From assembly GCA_030696085.1 (NCBI GenBank), contig JAUYNL010000099.1, positions 22,790 to 86,789 of the forward strand: a DNA stretch of 64,000 nt, in the 5' to 3' direction. Below the pieces are notes generated by a model. It was not told the DNA's origin. It made no database searches and saw only the letters and a list, made by a program, of their open reading frames with translations. Below, in pieces: positions 38,962 through 50,658 of this stretch. The translations under genes and the position numbers were made by a program. Source of the DNA: Luteolibacter sp. (lineage in GTDB: Bacteria > Verrucomicrobiota > Verrucomicrobiia > Verrucomicrobiales > Akkermansiaceae). Position 1 is the first letter of the stretch. Every line of letters begins with the position of its first letter.

Positions 38962-40008
38962 ATGGAATCACTCTCCGCGCGCCTTGGCATGAGACTGCCC
39001 ATCATCCAGGGCCCTTTCGGCGGCGGGCTTTCCACCGTGAAGCTCGCCGCCACCGTGACCAATGCCGGTGGCATGGGATCGTTCGGTGCGCATTTGCTGG
39101 AACCGGATGAAATCATCCGCACCACCGAAGCCATCCGAACCGAAACACAAGGCTCTTTCGTTATGAATCTCTGGGTGGACAGCGGGGACGAGAAATCCGG
39201 GGAAACGGACGCCGAAACATTCGTCCGCGCCGCCACCGAACTCGCCCCTTTCTATCAGAAGAACCACATTACCCCGCCGGAATATGCCAGCGGAAACTCG
39301 ATCCATTTCGAGCGACAAGTGGAAGCCATCCTCCGCGCACGTCCGCCCGTCTTTAGTTTCGTTTTCGGAATCCCATCAAAGGACATTCTATCGGAATGCC
39401 GCAGGCGCGACATCCTCACAATGGGCGCGGCCACCACGCTCGACGAAGCGCTCGCCATCGAGGCCGCTGGCGTTGACATCATTCTGGCCACAGGATTCGA
39501 AGCCGGTGGCCATCGTCCTTCCTTCCTGCGCCCCGCGGCCGATTCCCTGCATGGCACGCTCGCCCTCGTCCGCCAGGTTGTTGCATCCGTGAAAGTCCCG
39601 GTCATTGCCGCAGGGGGTATCGCTGATGCGCAGGGCGTGGCTGCGGCAATGGTGCTCGGAGCCTCCGCCGTGCAGATCGGCACCGCCTTTCTCGCCTGCG
39701 AGGAATCCGGCGCACACCCGCTCCACAAACAGAAACTCTTCCATCCCGCCGCCCGCCAAACCCGCCTGAGCGACCGCGTCTCCGGCCGCCTCGCGCGCTT
39801 CATCGCCACCCCCGCGCTCGATGATCTCGAACGCCTCAACCAAACCCACCTCGGCTACCCGTTGCAGGGCGAACTCACCCGCCCCCTCAAATCCATCGAC
39901 AGTGGACTCTTCTACGCAGGCCAGGGAGCGCCCTTGCTCCGCCACCACCGCGCCGCCGATCTCACCCTGGCCCTCGCCGCCGCCATTTCACATACCGCAC
40001 CACCATGA
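38962..40008 (+). CDS. Nitronate monooxygenase (2-nitropropane dioxygenase-like)
   Basis: LPIIQGPFGGGLSTVKLAATVTNAGGMGSFG, VPVIAAGGIADAQGVAAAMVLGASAVQIGTAFLACEES. Confidence 0.92.
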   Translation: MESLSARLGMRLPIIQGPFGGGLSTVKLAATVTNAGGMGSFGAHLLEPDEIIRTTEAIRTETQGSFVMNLWVDSGDEKSGETDAETFVRAATELAPFYQKNHITPPEYASGNSIHFERQVEAILRARPPVFSFVFGIPSKDILSECRRRDILTMGAATTLDEALAIEAAGVDIILATGFEAGGHRPSFLRPAADSLHGTLALVRQVVASVKVPVIAAGGIADAQGVAAAMVLGASAVQIGTAFLACEESGAHPLHKQKLFHPAARQTRLSDRVSGRLARFIATPALDDLERLNQTHLGYPLQGELTRPLKSIDSGLFYAGQGAPLLRHHRAADLTLALAAAISHTAPP

Positions 40009-40913
40009 ACCCGCCCATTGCCCGCCAGCTCATCCTTCCCTCGCTCTGCGCCGACGCCCTCGCCCTGGGCAGCCACTGGATCTACAACCCGGCCAAGATC
40101 GCCCGCCTCTACCCCGATGGTGTGCGCAACTACGATGATCCCCGTAGCGAATACCATCCGGGAAAATCCGCGGGTGATTTCACCCATTACGGCGATCAGA
40201 CCATGGTGCTGCTGAAGAGCGTGGTATTGCGCGGCGGCTTCGAGCCGGCGGGCTGGCGGGAGGATTGGCTGCGCTTCTGGAAATCCGATCCGCCAGCCTA
40301 CCGCGACGGTGCCACCAAGGCCACCCTCGGCTTCCTCGAACGCGGCGTGGATGCCGCCTCGGAAAGCAACGACCTCGCCGGTGCTTCGCGGATCGCTCCG
40401 GTGCTCGCTATGGCGTCCAACCAGCCCCTCGAAGAACGCATTGCCGCCGCCCGCGCCCAAACCGCGCTCACCCACGGCGACCGCGCCACCATCGACACTG
40501 CGGAATTTTTCACCCGAGCCGTGGATGCGCTCTCTTCTGGAAAATCGCTCCCAGACGCGCTGGATACAGCGGCAAGCGCCTCCTACCATCATCTCGATGC
40601 CCGAGGTTTCCTCAATCAGGTGAAATCCTCGCTCCACCTCGAAGACCGTGCCGCAGGCGAAGCTTTCGGCCTCACCTGTCATACACCCGAAGCCTTCCCG
40701 CTCACTCTCTGGTTCCTTCTCCGCTACCACAACGAACCGCTTGAAGCCGTGATTCAAAACACCATGGCCGGCGGCGACAACGCCGCGCGCGGCATGGCCA
40801 TCGGCCTCATCATGGGTGCCGCCCACGGGATCGACTGGCTTCCGCCCCGCTGGATCGAGGAACTCAACGCGCGGGATGAAATCGACACCCTCCTCGGACA
40901 GGCGCGGTCGTGA
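40005..40913 (+). CDS. ADP-ribosylglycohydrolase family protein
   Basis: CADALALGSHWIYNPAKI, HYGDQTMVLLKSV, GGDNAARGMAIGLIMGAAHG. Confidence 0.85.
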   Translation: MNPPIARQLILPSLCADALALGSHWIYNPAKIARLYPDGVRNYDDPRSEYHPGKSAGDFTHYGDQTMVLLKSVVLRGGFEPAGWREDWLRFWKSDPPAYRDGATKATLGFLERGVDAASESNDLAGASRIAPVLAMASNQPLEERIAAARAQTALTHGDRATIDTAEFFTRAVDALSSGKSLPDALDTAASASYHHLDARGFLNQVKSSLHLEDRAAGEAFGLTCHTPEAFPLTLWFLLRYHNEPLEAVIQNTMAGGDNAARGMAIGLIMGAAHGIDWLPPRWIEELNARDEIDTLLGQARS

Positions 40914-41114
40914 AGCCGCAGTCGCCTCCCACAAGCACTCGCGCCTTGCCGTCTCCGCGCCGTCCGCCATGCTGGCCACCACAGCATGACATCCTCGGCA
41001 TTCATCACCAAATGGCGGCACATCGAGCTCAAGGAACGCTCCGCCTCAGGCCGCTCCCCCTCTGCGGGGTCGGGTGATTCCTGACAAGTTCGGTCCTTCA
41101 TCGGTTGAATGCCC

Positions 41115-41186
41115 GGGCCGCTGTAGCGGCTCTGCAAATGCGAAGCCTGATCGCATGGACGGAGCGCAGCGGAGTCAATCCTCCGG
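41115..41186 (+). mobile_element. Group II intron-derived fragment (decayed)
   Basis: GGCCGCTGTAGCGGCTC...AGCCTGATCGCATGGACGGAG...AGTCAA resembles the reverse complement of 42307-42384. Confidence 0.5.
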
Positions 41187-41727
41187 TATCTTTGTTTAAA
41201 CGGGCATCGCGCCCCCGGCTCGTTTTCCCGACTACTATGACCTCTGCTGACTTCTCCGCCGCTCTCACAGCGGAGATCTCCCCAGGTAAGAACGCAGTCC
41301 TCCCCCGCACAATCGCCCCATTTACCTGCCGGGCCAAACCGAACGGTTTATCCTCACTGCGGGACGATCTGCGGGATGGCTTCGCATTCAGATGAGCCGC
41401 TATCGCGGCGGGGCAGTCGCTGTGTTGTGCCAGCTCACCTGGTCCGGACGGCCTTGTATGGGGTTTTTGTCCATCGACTTGCGGGTTTCGCATAGCCTTC
41501 TTTCGGCAACACGGTCGCCCGTGCCTTCTTGGCTTCTGCTGGTGCTTATTTGTTCATTTCTGTTCATTTCGATTTTCACACAGGGGACTTGAACCCCTTT
41601 AGGACTGCGCCCATGCTGGGCACACACAAGCCAGTAGTGTCAACGGCGGACAACATCTCTAGTTCGCTTCGCTCTGGACGTTCAATTTCCGCCGTGCCAC
41701 ACTTCAAACGCCAAGAAATTACAGAGC

Positions 41728-42225
41728 ATGAAATGGATCGGCCTAGCATTTCTCGTCGTCGGTGCATTGCTTGCGGTTGACCACCGCAACTGGTTTGTGC
41801 CAGTCGTTATTGGTCTCATCTTCCTTGGATACTGGTATTTTACTGAGCGAGAGCCTGAGGAAGTTCCTCCGGACGAGTCTGACTATCTTCACCGTGATGA
41901 GAAGCCGACGAAGTTGCAGGAGAGTTCGACCAGTTTTGATCTTCCTGACTTCGCCCCGTTTCTCAAGCGCCTATCATCCCAGGTCATGGGTGGGTATACC
42001 GCGAAGGTCATTGATCATCTCGCCGGACTTGCATCGACGATGAAGCACGAGCAGGAGCGCAGCCTTGAGTATGAGGCTGTCTTTCGAGGTCAGCGATGCC
42101 CGCTCAATATCTGTCTTTTCAAGGATGATGCCGAGGAGATCACGATATACTTTCACACGCCCAAGCCGCTTGCGGATTTCATCGACAGTGAGATTGAAGC
42201 CTTTTTTGCCGAGCGCGGGATGTAG
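41728..42225 (+). CDS. Hypothetical membrane-anchored protein
   Basis: 165-aa ORF with an N-terminal TM segment; lies between two intron-like fragments. Confidence 0.55.
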   Translation: MKWIGLAFLVVGALLAVDHRNWFVPVVIGLIFLGYWYFTEREPEEVPPDESDYLHRDEKPTKLQESSTSFDLPDFAPFLKRLSSQVMGGYTAKVIDHLAGLASTMKHEQERSLEYEAVFRGQRCPLNICLFKDDAEEITIYFHTPKPLADFIDSEIEAFFAERGM

Positions 42226-42249
42226 CCTTCATGACCACATCGAAGCAAA

Positions 42250-42390
42250 ATCCAAGGCGAATCGGGTCGAGGTGACGGGATTGCGCCCGTCACCCCTCCC
42301 ACACCACCGGACATGCGGGTTTGACTGCGTTCCTCCGTCCATGCGGTCAGGCTCCGCGGGTTTTTCCGAGCCGCTACAGCGGCCATGGCA
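42250..42390 (-). mobile_element. Group II intron 3'-end-like segment
   Basis: Minus strand reads CTGACCGCATGGACGGAG...GCATGTCCGGTGGTGTGGGAGGGGTGACGGGCGCAATCCCGTCACC, typical of sequence downstream of group II intron RT ORFs. Confidence 0.6.
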
Positions 42391-42409
42391 TTGCATCCGG
42401 CGGTTCCCA

Positions 42410-43153
42410 TCAGACTCCGGAGACAGGCCGTGACTTGTCCCCGTAGTTCAGTTTGATCCAGATATCCCTCATCTCAGGAACCCCTTGTTCCTTCAGCCAA
42501 CGGTTGTTCAGTCCCTGATGCACGATCTTGTTGCGACTCATGCGCCAGTATCCCTTTCGGCTCCGGGTTGCCATGTGAACCTTCTTGGGGTTCGCCCCCA
42601 ACTTTAACAGGTTCCGCCTTCGCGTGCGTGGTCTTTTCCATTGTTTCCAATAGTATAGCAGCGGCGACAGCGGTCCGCCTTGCGGGACTCCCAGAGGCGT
42701 GGCCTCGCGGGTGCCGTCGGGCAGCTCGACTCCGGCACGCAGGTAGCGGCCGATCAGACGCAGCAGTTTGCCGCCGCCGATCTTTTCGCGCAATCGCACC
42801 AGAAGTGGATCGTGTTTCACCGTATCGAAGAACGCTTTCAGATCGCAGTCCACGGCGTGACGACGTCTCAGTTTCCACGCTCCCTCCATGTGCCGCACTG
42901 CCTGATGGGCATTGCGGCCTTCGCGGAATCCGAAGCTGTATTCGCTGAATTCGCCGTCCCAGAGCGGAGTGAGCACTTGGGCGGTGGCTTGCTGGATCAC
43001 CCGATCCAGCACCGTCGGGATGCCGAGGGGACGCTCCGTCCCGTCCGGCTTGGGAATGAAGACCCGGCGCACAGGCGCAGGGTGATAGATTCCTTTCCTG
43101 AGTTGGGATGCAATGCGCTCCCAGTGTTCGCGGGCACCATGAGCTTCAGCCAT
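42410..43153 (-). pseudogene. Group II intron reverse transcriptase/maturase remnant (N-truncated, internally deleted)
   Basis: VRRVFIPKPDGTERPLGIPTVLDRVIQQA...YSFGFREGRNAHQAV...ATPLGVPQGGPLSPLL joined directly to YYWKQWKRPRTRRRNLLKLG...; the YADD active-site segment is missing. Confidence 0.88.
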
Positions 43154-43511
43154 AAAATCTCGCTGAGAAAAATCATTCCCGCCAATTGATTCACAGTGAG
43201 TTGGGATGAGTATGATTTTTCCAGCCTAACCGAGTCTGCGGCAAGTCTTATTCACGCTTGGGAGCGGGTATTTCGCAACGCGCAAGCCCGAAAGAGAGGT
43301 TTCAACCTGCGGGAACTCAACCCGTCAGAAGCGATTCCGCGCGGATACAACCCACACAGGATGAGTGATTTCAGACCTAAAGTTGGCCACCGTTGTCGAT
43401 TCCCCATAATTCGATTCCGCGGTGTTGGATGACGGTTTTTTGGATGGAATCGGGAAAATTCGGTTTTGCGCGGGCGGATTCCCTGTCAATACTGCGGCGG
43501 AGATTTTCCAC

Positions 43512-44912
43512 ATGATTACCTACACCAAGCAGCCCCACTCGCGAGAATACCGGCTCATCTTCAAAAACGTGGATCGCGAGGGTTGGGATCCATCCATTGA
43601 GTGCTTTCTGCGCGATGGCGGCTATGAGGACCTGAAGAAAGCCCTCGCCATGCAGCCGAAGGATATCACCGAGGAGGTGAAGAAATCGGGTTTGCGCGGC
43701 CGAGGCGGCGCGGGTTTCCCCACCGGCATGAAGTGGACCTTCATTCCGCCCAACAACACCAAACCCGTCTATCTGATCTGTAACGGCGACGAATCCGAAC
43801 CCGGCACCTTCAAGGACCGATATATCCTCCACCAGGATCCGCACCAACTTATCGAGGGCATGGTGATCTCCGCGTTCGCAGTCGGCGCACATACCGCCTA
43901 CATATACATCCGCGAGGAATTCCCCGCAGCGGCGTTGCTGGTGGAGAAGGCCATTGAGGAGGCCCGCTCCCGGAATTTCGTCGGGAAAAACGTGATGGGC
44001 ACTGGTTTTGACCTCGAAATTTTCGTGCACCGCGGAGCCGGGGCCTACATCTGCGGCGAGGAAACCGGCCTGATCGAATCGCTTGAGGGCAAGCGCCCGT
44101 ATCCGCGCATCAAGCCGCCGTATTTCCCCGCTGCACTCGGCCTCCACATGTGCCCGACGATCGTTAACAACGTCGAGTCACTCTGCCATGTGAAGCACAT
44201 CATCCGCATGGGCGGTGATGAATATGCGAAACTCGGTGTCGCCCGCAACACCGGCACCCGCATTCTCTGCGTGTCGGGCGATGTGAAAAATCCAGGTTAT
44301 TTTGAAGTTGAAGTCGGCAAGCTCACGATGCGCGAACTGCTCTACGACATTTGCGGCGGTCCCAGGGACGGGCGCGAGTTCAAGGCCGTGATCCCCGGCG
44401 GATCGTCATCGAAAATCCTCCGCTGTGATGAAAGCTACCCTCTCAAGAATCCGGATGGCAGCACGCGCCGACTCGGCTTCTGGGACATCCCACTGGATTT
44501 CGATACCCTTGCCGCCTGCGGATCGATGGCCGGTTCCGGTGGCGTGATCGTTCTGGATGATTCGCGAAAAATGTCATGGGTGCTCAACAACCTCAACGCA
44601 TTCTATGCTCACGAATCCTGCGGACAGTGCACTCCCTGCCGGGAGGGCTCCACATGGATGAAGAAAATCTCAGATCGCATCGTCGCGGGCGCTGCCTGCC
44701 CGCAGGATCTGGAGACCCTCGAAAGCGTGGCCTATCAGATCGATGGCCGCACAATCTGTGCGTTCGGCGAGGCCTCATCCTGGCCGGTGGAGGCGATCAT
44801 CGCGAAATTCCGCGACGAGCTGTTAGCCGACACCCATCCCGGCAACGCCACGAAGCCGCACAATCCGGAGGCTGTGGCGCAGCAGCGCTTCATGGCGTGC
44901 GGCAGCCGATGA
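43512..44912 (+). CDS. nuoF: NADH-quinone oxidoreductase subunit F
   Basis: GLRGRGGAGFPTGMKW, NGDESEPGTFKDR, GAGAYICGEETGLIESLEGKR, ESCGQCTPCREG. Confidence 0.93.
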   Translation: MITYTKQPHSREYRLIFKNVDREGWDPSIECFLRDGGYEDLKKALAMQPKDITEEVKKSGLRGRGGAGFPTGMKWTFIPPNNTKPVYLICNGDESEPGTFKDRYILHQDPHQLIEGMVISAFAVGAHTAYIYIREEFPAAALLVEKAIEEARSRNFVGKNVMGTGFDLEIFVHRGAGAYICGEETGLIESLEGKRPYPRIKPPYFPAALGLHMCPTIVNNVESLCHVKHIIRMGGDEYAKLGVARNTGTRILCVSGDVKNPGYFEVEVGKLTMRELLYDICGGPRDGREFKAVIPGGSSSKILRCDESYPLKNPDGSTRRLGFWDIPLDFDTLAACGSMAGSGGVIVLDDSRKMSWVLNNLNAFYAHESCGQCTPCREGSTWMKKISDRIVAGAACPQDLETLESVAYQIDGRTICAFGEASSWPVEAIIAKFRDELLADTHPGNATKPHNPEAVAQQRFMACGSR

Positions 44913-44965
44913 AGAGGCTCCCCGCATGCCGCATTTCACGCGCTGCCTTGGCCTGGGTGCCATGC

Positions 44966-46616
<1,651 letters not shown>

Positions 46617-46622
46617 GAGTTT

Positions 46623-46650
46623 GGTAGGCGGTAGGCGGTAGGCGGTAGGC
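46623..46650. repeat. Tandem heptamer (GGTAGGC)x4 with nearby inverted CCGCCTACCG
   Basis: Directly visible; positioned between floA and the downstream gene. Confidence 0.9.
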
Positions 46651-46688
46651 GGTTTCTTTCCGCTTTCCGCCTACCGAAAAGACGAAAA

Positions 46689-47690
46689 TCACGCTTCGCC
46701 CTTGGAGATGCTGCCACGCATCTGGGTGTCGGACTTGATGTTTTCCATCTTGTAGTAATCCATCACGCCGAGATTGCCACTGCGGAAGGCTTCGGCGAGC
46801 GCGAGCGGGACCTGGGCCTCGGCCTCGACGACCTTGGCCTTCATTTCCGCGACACGGGCGATCATTTCCTGTTCGAGGGCGACGGCGGCGGCGCGACGGA
46901 TTTCCGCCTGGGCCTGGGCCATGTTCTTGTTCGCCTCGGCCTGCGCTTCCTGAAGTTGCGCACCGACATTTTCACCGACATCCACGTCAGCGATGTCGAT
47001 GGAGAGAATCTCAAACGCGGTGCCCACGTCCAGACCGCGGTGAAGCACGACTTTGGAAATGCTGTCCGGGCTTTCGAGCACCGTCTTGTAAGATTCCGCG
47101 GAGCCGATGGTGGTAACGATGCCCTCGCCGACGCGGGCGATGATGGTTTCCTCCTTCGCGCCGCCGACGAAGCGGTCGAGGTTGGTGCGCACGGTGACGC
47201 GGGCGCGGACCTTCACCTGGATGCCGTCCTTGGCCACGCCGTCGATGGTCGTGCGGCCGGACGCGGGATTCGGGCAGTCGATGACTTTCGGATCGACCGA
47301 GGTTCTAACGGCCTCGACGACGCTTTTGCCGGAGCCCTTGGTGGCGAGGTCGATGGCGCAGGCGCGGTTCCAATCGAGGCTGATGGCGGCCTTTTGCGCG
47401 GCGATGAGCGCCTGGATGGTGGGGATCACGTTGCCGCCGGCGAGGAAGTGCGCCTCGATGTCATTGATCGGGATTTCGATGCCGGCTTTCTTGGCGGTGA
47501 TGCGGGCATCCACCACCATGCCATAGGGTACCTGGCGGAGGCGCATGGCGATGAGGTCGGTGAAGCCGACGTAGGCGCCGGCCAGCCATGCCCGCAGCCA
47601 GACACTGAAGAATGAAAGGATGATGCCGAAGAGCAGCAGGCCCAGGATGACGACAACGATGAGGATGATGGTGGATAGATCTAATTGCAT
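46689..47690 (-). CDS. floA: Flotillin-like protein FloA
   Basis: [39 protein letters not shown]...[24 protein letters not shown]. Confidence 0.92.
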   Translation of the reverse strand: MQLDLSTIILIVVVILGLLLFGIILSFFSVWLRAWLAGAYVGFTDLIAMRLRQVPYGMVVDARITAKKAGIEIPINDIEAHFLAGGNVIPTIQALIAAQKAAISLDWNRACAIDLATKGSGKSVVEAVRTSVDPKVIDCPNPASGRTTIDGVAKDGIQVKVRARVTVRTNLDRFVGGAKEETIIARVGEGIVTTIGSAESYKTVLESPDSISKVVLHRGLDVGTAFEILSIDIADVDVGENVGAQLQEAQAEANKNMAQAQAEIRRAAAVALEQEMIARVAEMKAKVVEAEAQVPLALAEAFRSGNLGVMDYYKMENIKSDTQMRGSISKGEA

Positions 47691-47697
47691 GGCGGGG

Positions 47698-48174
47698 TCA
47701 CTTGTTTTTGGTTTCGGATACGATGAGACGGAAATTATCAGCGCCGGTCACTTCGAGGGCGGCTCCGGCGGGAACCTGGCCGGACTGGCAGAACGCCTCG
47801 TAACGTTTGCCCTCGATCATGATATATCCGCTGGGAGAGAGCATGGTGAGGGCTTCGGCTGATTTGCCAATCAAATCCCGCGCCTCGTCCCCGAAGGCGG
47901 CGCTCACCGCGGTGATTTCCCGGGTGAGGAAGGCCCTGCGCCCGACTGAAGTTCTGGGCAAAATGCGGAACTCGATGAAGAACGCGAGAATGGTCAATGC
48001 GACGGCCAGGGTCACCGCGAGCATGCCTCCGCCGCTGCCGTAATCGATGAATGCCATCACACAGCCGCCGAACATCATCAGTCCGCCGATAGTGCCGAGG
48101 ATGCCACCCGGCACGATCACCTCCACCGAAAGAAAGAGGATTCCGAGGAAAAAAAGCAGTATGATCCATGTCAT
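47698..48174 (-). CDS. NfeD family membrane protein
   Basis: Hydrophobic N terminus, C-terminal OB-fold-like [28 protein letters not shown]. Confidence 0.8.
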   Translation of the reverse strand: MTWIILLFFLGILFLSVEVIVPGGILGTIGGLMMFGGCVMAFIDYGSGGGMLAVTLAVALTILAFFIEFRILPRTSVGRRAFLTREITAVSAAFGDEARDLIGKSAEALTMLSPSGYIMIEGKRYEAFCQSGQVPAGAALEVTGADNFRLIVSETKNK

Positions 48175-49592
48175 GATAAAACCTCCACGATGAGTCCGAA
48201 TTCAGAAACTCCGGTGATCCTGACCGGCGTGCCGGCCTCGGCGAAGCCCATGCCGAGCCTGGCCTCATAGCGCCTGCCTGAAACCTCGATCTGTCCGCTC
48301 GGGAAGAGCGAGGTGGCGGCCACTCCGGAAAGCCCGATCAGATTTGTGACCGGCGCTTCATCCTGAGCTCTGCTATTGAGCGCACGGATCGGTCCGGGTT
48401 CGCCGCCGACGGCGGATTCCAGCACCAGCCTGCCCCAAGGGCCGCCTTTCGGCAGGAACTTCAGGATCGCAAGGAACACCATCACCGCCAGGACGACTCC
48501 GGCCATCACGTTGGCCAGCGGACGAAACAGCACATCACCCTCCAAGGAAATCGGTTCGCCCGGCCACAAATCGAGCATCGCCCAGACCAGCGAGCCGAGC
48601 ATCAGGGCGATTCCCGTCAACGCGAGAACCAGCGTGCCGGGGATGAAGAACAATTCGATGGCGATCAAGAGCAGGCCGATCAGGAAGAACAATGCCGGTT
48701 CGTGACCGGAAAGCCCGGCCACATAATGGCCGAAAAACACCACTCCCAGGAGCACGATGCCGGACACGCCGAAGATGCCGAAGCCCGGGGTCTTGAACTC
48801 GATGAACAGGCAGAGCAGCCCGAGTCCCAAGAGAATCGGTGTGAAGGCGGTGATGTATTGCGCGAGTTTCTCGGACCAGGTGATTTCAAGCCGGATGGCG
48901 GAATGCTTGCCCGCACCGTGGAGTTGGTCGAGCAGCGAGTCCAGATTCTCCGCGATGCCCGCGCCTAACAATGGCTGCGGCGGATCGCCATAGGTCTTCA
49001 TCGCCTCCAGCGCCGTGAGCGAGAGAAGCTCGCCCTTTTCCTTGATGACCGTGTCGCCAATCTTGAACTCGTAGTCGGCATCAATCATCGCGGAGAGCAC
49101 CTCGCCGCGATATCGCTTGCCTTCCGAAATGGCGCGCACGCGCGCCTTGAGATAACTGTTGATCTTGGCCTTCATGGTGGCGTCGATCTCGCCGCCGGTG
49201 GCCATCACCGGCGCGGCGGCACCGATCACGCCGGCCGGAGCGAAGTAGATCTCATCGGTTCCCGCGGAAATGAGGGCTCCGGCGGAAATCGCCTCGCGGT
49301 TGACATAAGTGACGGTTCTTCCGGGAAATTTTTCGAGGGCCTGCAGCATCTCGAAGGTCACATTGAGAGCGCCGCCGGGGGTTTCCATGTCGAGCACGAT
49401 GGTGTCCACCTTGTTCTCGATGGCCTCCTTGAGGCCGCGGCGCAGGATATAGAGCTCGGGTTTGGCGATCTGCGCGCGGATCGGGATGATGACCACCTTC
49501 GCGGGTGATTTGTTTCCTTCCGGAACCACATCCTCAGCAGGTGAAACGGCGGGAAAAAAGCCTGGAACCGCCGCAAAAAAAACCATCAACAT
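48171..49592 (-). CDS. NfeD-family membrane serine protease (ClpP-like)
   Basis: VDTIVLDMETPGGALNVTFEML, REAISAGALISAGTDEIYFAP, C-terminal NfeD domain. Start ATG 49592. Confidence 0.85.
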   Translation of the reverse strand: MLMVFFAAVPGFFPAVSPAEDVVPEGNKSPAKVVIIPIRAQIAKPELYILRRGLKEAIENKVDTIVLDMETPGGALNVTFEMLQALEKFPGRTVTYVNREAISAGALISAGTDEIYFAPAGVIGAAAPVMATGGEIDATMKAKINSYLKARVRAISEGKRYRGEVLSAMIDADYEFKIGDTVIKEKGELLSLTALEAMKTYGDPPQPLLGAGIAENLDSLLDQLHGAGKHSAIRLEITWSEKLAQYITAFTPILLGLGLLCLFIEFKTPGFGIFGVSGIVLLGVVFFGHYVAGLSGHEPALFFLIGLLLIAIELFFIPGTLVLALTGIALMLGSLVWAMLDLWPGEPISLEGDVLFRPLANVMAGVVLAVMVFLAILKFLPKGGPWGRLVLESAVGGEPGPIRALNSRAQDEAPVTNLIGLSGVAATSLFPSGQIEVSGRRYEARLGMGFAEAGTPVRITGVSEFGLIVEVLS

Positions 49593-49692
49593 TCGTTGCA
49601 CGTCCTGAAATATGAACCGGATCGCCAGACAAGCAAGCTTGCCGGTGATGGAAGATTCCGGAAATTTTCCAGTGCCGGGGAAACGGATGGGC

Positions 49693-50559
49693 TTAGATCC
49701 GATGGGTTTCCAGCCACTTCTCGCGGCGGAACCACGTTTCCTGGCGTTTGGCATATTGGCGGGTGGCCGCATTGATAAGCTCCCCGCAGGTGACGCGGTC
49801 GATTTCTCCGGCCAAGAGAGCGCGGATCTCGCGGAAACCGATCGCTTTTTCGCAATTGGACGAGACATCCGACAGGGCGGCGACTTCCTCGATCGCGCCG
49901 CCGTCCAGCATCGCGCGGGTGCGAGCGGCGATGCGCTTGTGAAGCTCGGGACGCGGGCGCTGGATGACGATGCCGCGGAGGCCAGCGGAGATTTCCCGGG
50001 TTTTGCCCTCCCATTGGTCGCGCAATTCCGAGGCTTTCCGACCGGTGAGCAGGCAGATTTCCAATGCGCGGGAAACGAAACGCCGGTTTTGCAGCGCGGT
50101 GCGCTCGGCTTCGATGGGATCGAGTTCTTGCAGTTCCGCCACCAGGTCCTCGAGCGGGCGGGCGTCGAGTCCGGCGCGCAGCTTCGCGTCGCCGGCGGGC
50201 AGGGGCGCGGGGCCGTGGGTCAGGAATTTCAGATAGAGCCCGGAGCCGCCGGTGATGATCGGTGTCCTGCCTCGGCTTTGGATTTCTTCGATGACGGGTT
50301 TGGCGAGTCGCATGTAGATGCCGGCATCGGCGGACTCTTTTGACTCTAACACTCCGTAGAGATGGTGCGGGACAAGCGCGCGTTCTTCTAACGGCGGGGC
50401 GGCGCTGACGATTTCAAGTCCGTGGTAAAGCTGGAAGGCGTCGGCGTTGACGATCTCGCCATCGAGTTTTCCCGCCATCTCCAGCGCGAGCGCGGATTTC
50501 CCGGATGCGGTGGGGCCGCAGATGTAATAAGGAGGGGGGACACTCTTGTCCCCCATGCC
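49693..50559 (-). CDS. miaA: tRNA dimethylallyltransferase
   Basis: YICGPTASGKSALALEMA, VNADAFQLYHGLEIVSA, GGSGLYLKFL. Start approximate: the repeat-borne ATG GGG GAC AAG. Confidence 0.92.
   Translation of the reverse strand, partial: GMGDKSVPPPYYICGPTASGKSALALEMAGKLDGEIVNADAFQLYHGLEIVSAAPPLEERALVPHHLYGVLESKESADAGIYMRLAKPVIEEIQSRGRTPIITGGSGLYLKFLTHGPAPLPAGDAKLRAGLDARPLEDLVAELQELDPIEAERTALQNRRFVSRALEICLLTGRKASELRDQWEGKTREISAGLRGIVIQRPRPELHKRIAARTRAMLDGGAIEEVAALSDVSSNCEKAIGFREIRALLAGEIDRVTCGELINAATRQYAKRQETWFRREKWLETHRI
50529..50557 (-). repeat. REP-like palindromic repeat, copy 1 (inside miaA 5' end)
   Basis: Reverse complement ATGGGGGACAAGAGTGTCCCCCCTCCTTA, identical to copies 2 and 3. Confidence 0.92.
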
Positions 50560-50580
50560 TCCGGGCGCGGCGTTGATCAA

Positions 50581-50609
50581 ATGGGGGACAAGAGTGTCCC
50601 CCCTCCTTA
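50581..50609 (+). repeat. REP-like palindromic repeat, copy 2
   Basis: ATGGGGGACAAGAGTGTCCCCCCTCCTTA. Confidence 0.92.
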
Positions 50610-50658
50610 AAGCGCCATTGCTCGTTCGCTTTGCCATAGGGTGAAGAGCTGAATGAAG

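Noticed and set aside
41576-41628. tRNA-like T-arm (GGGGTTCAAGTCCCC on the minus strand) suggestive of an att site or tRNA fragment
   Set aside because: No CCA end, no anticodon arm; the flanking GTGTGCCCAGCATGGGCGC fits a group II intron-like remnant better.
42410-43153. Retron or DGR reverse transcriptase
   Set aside because: Motifs (PKPDGTERPLGIPTVLDRVIQQA, KQWKRPRTR tail) match group II intron RTs; no msr/msd or template/variable repeats seen.
46623-46650. CRISPR-like short repeat
   Set aside because: Contiguous heptamers without spacers; no cas genes in the window.
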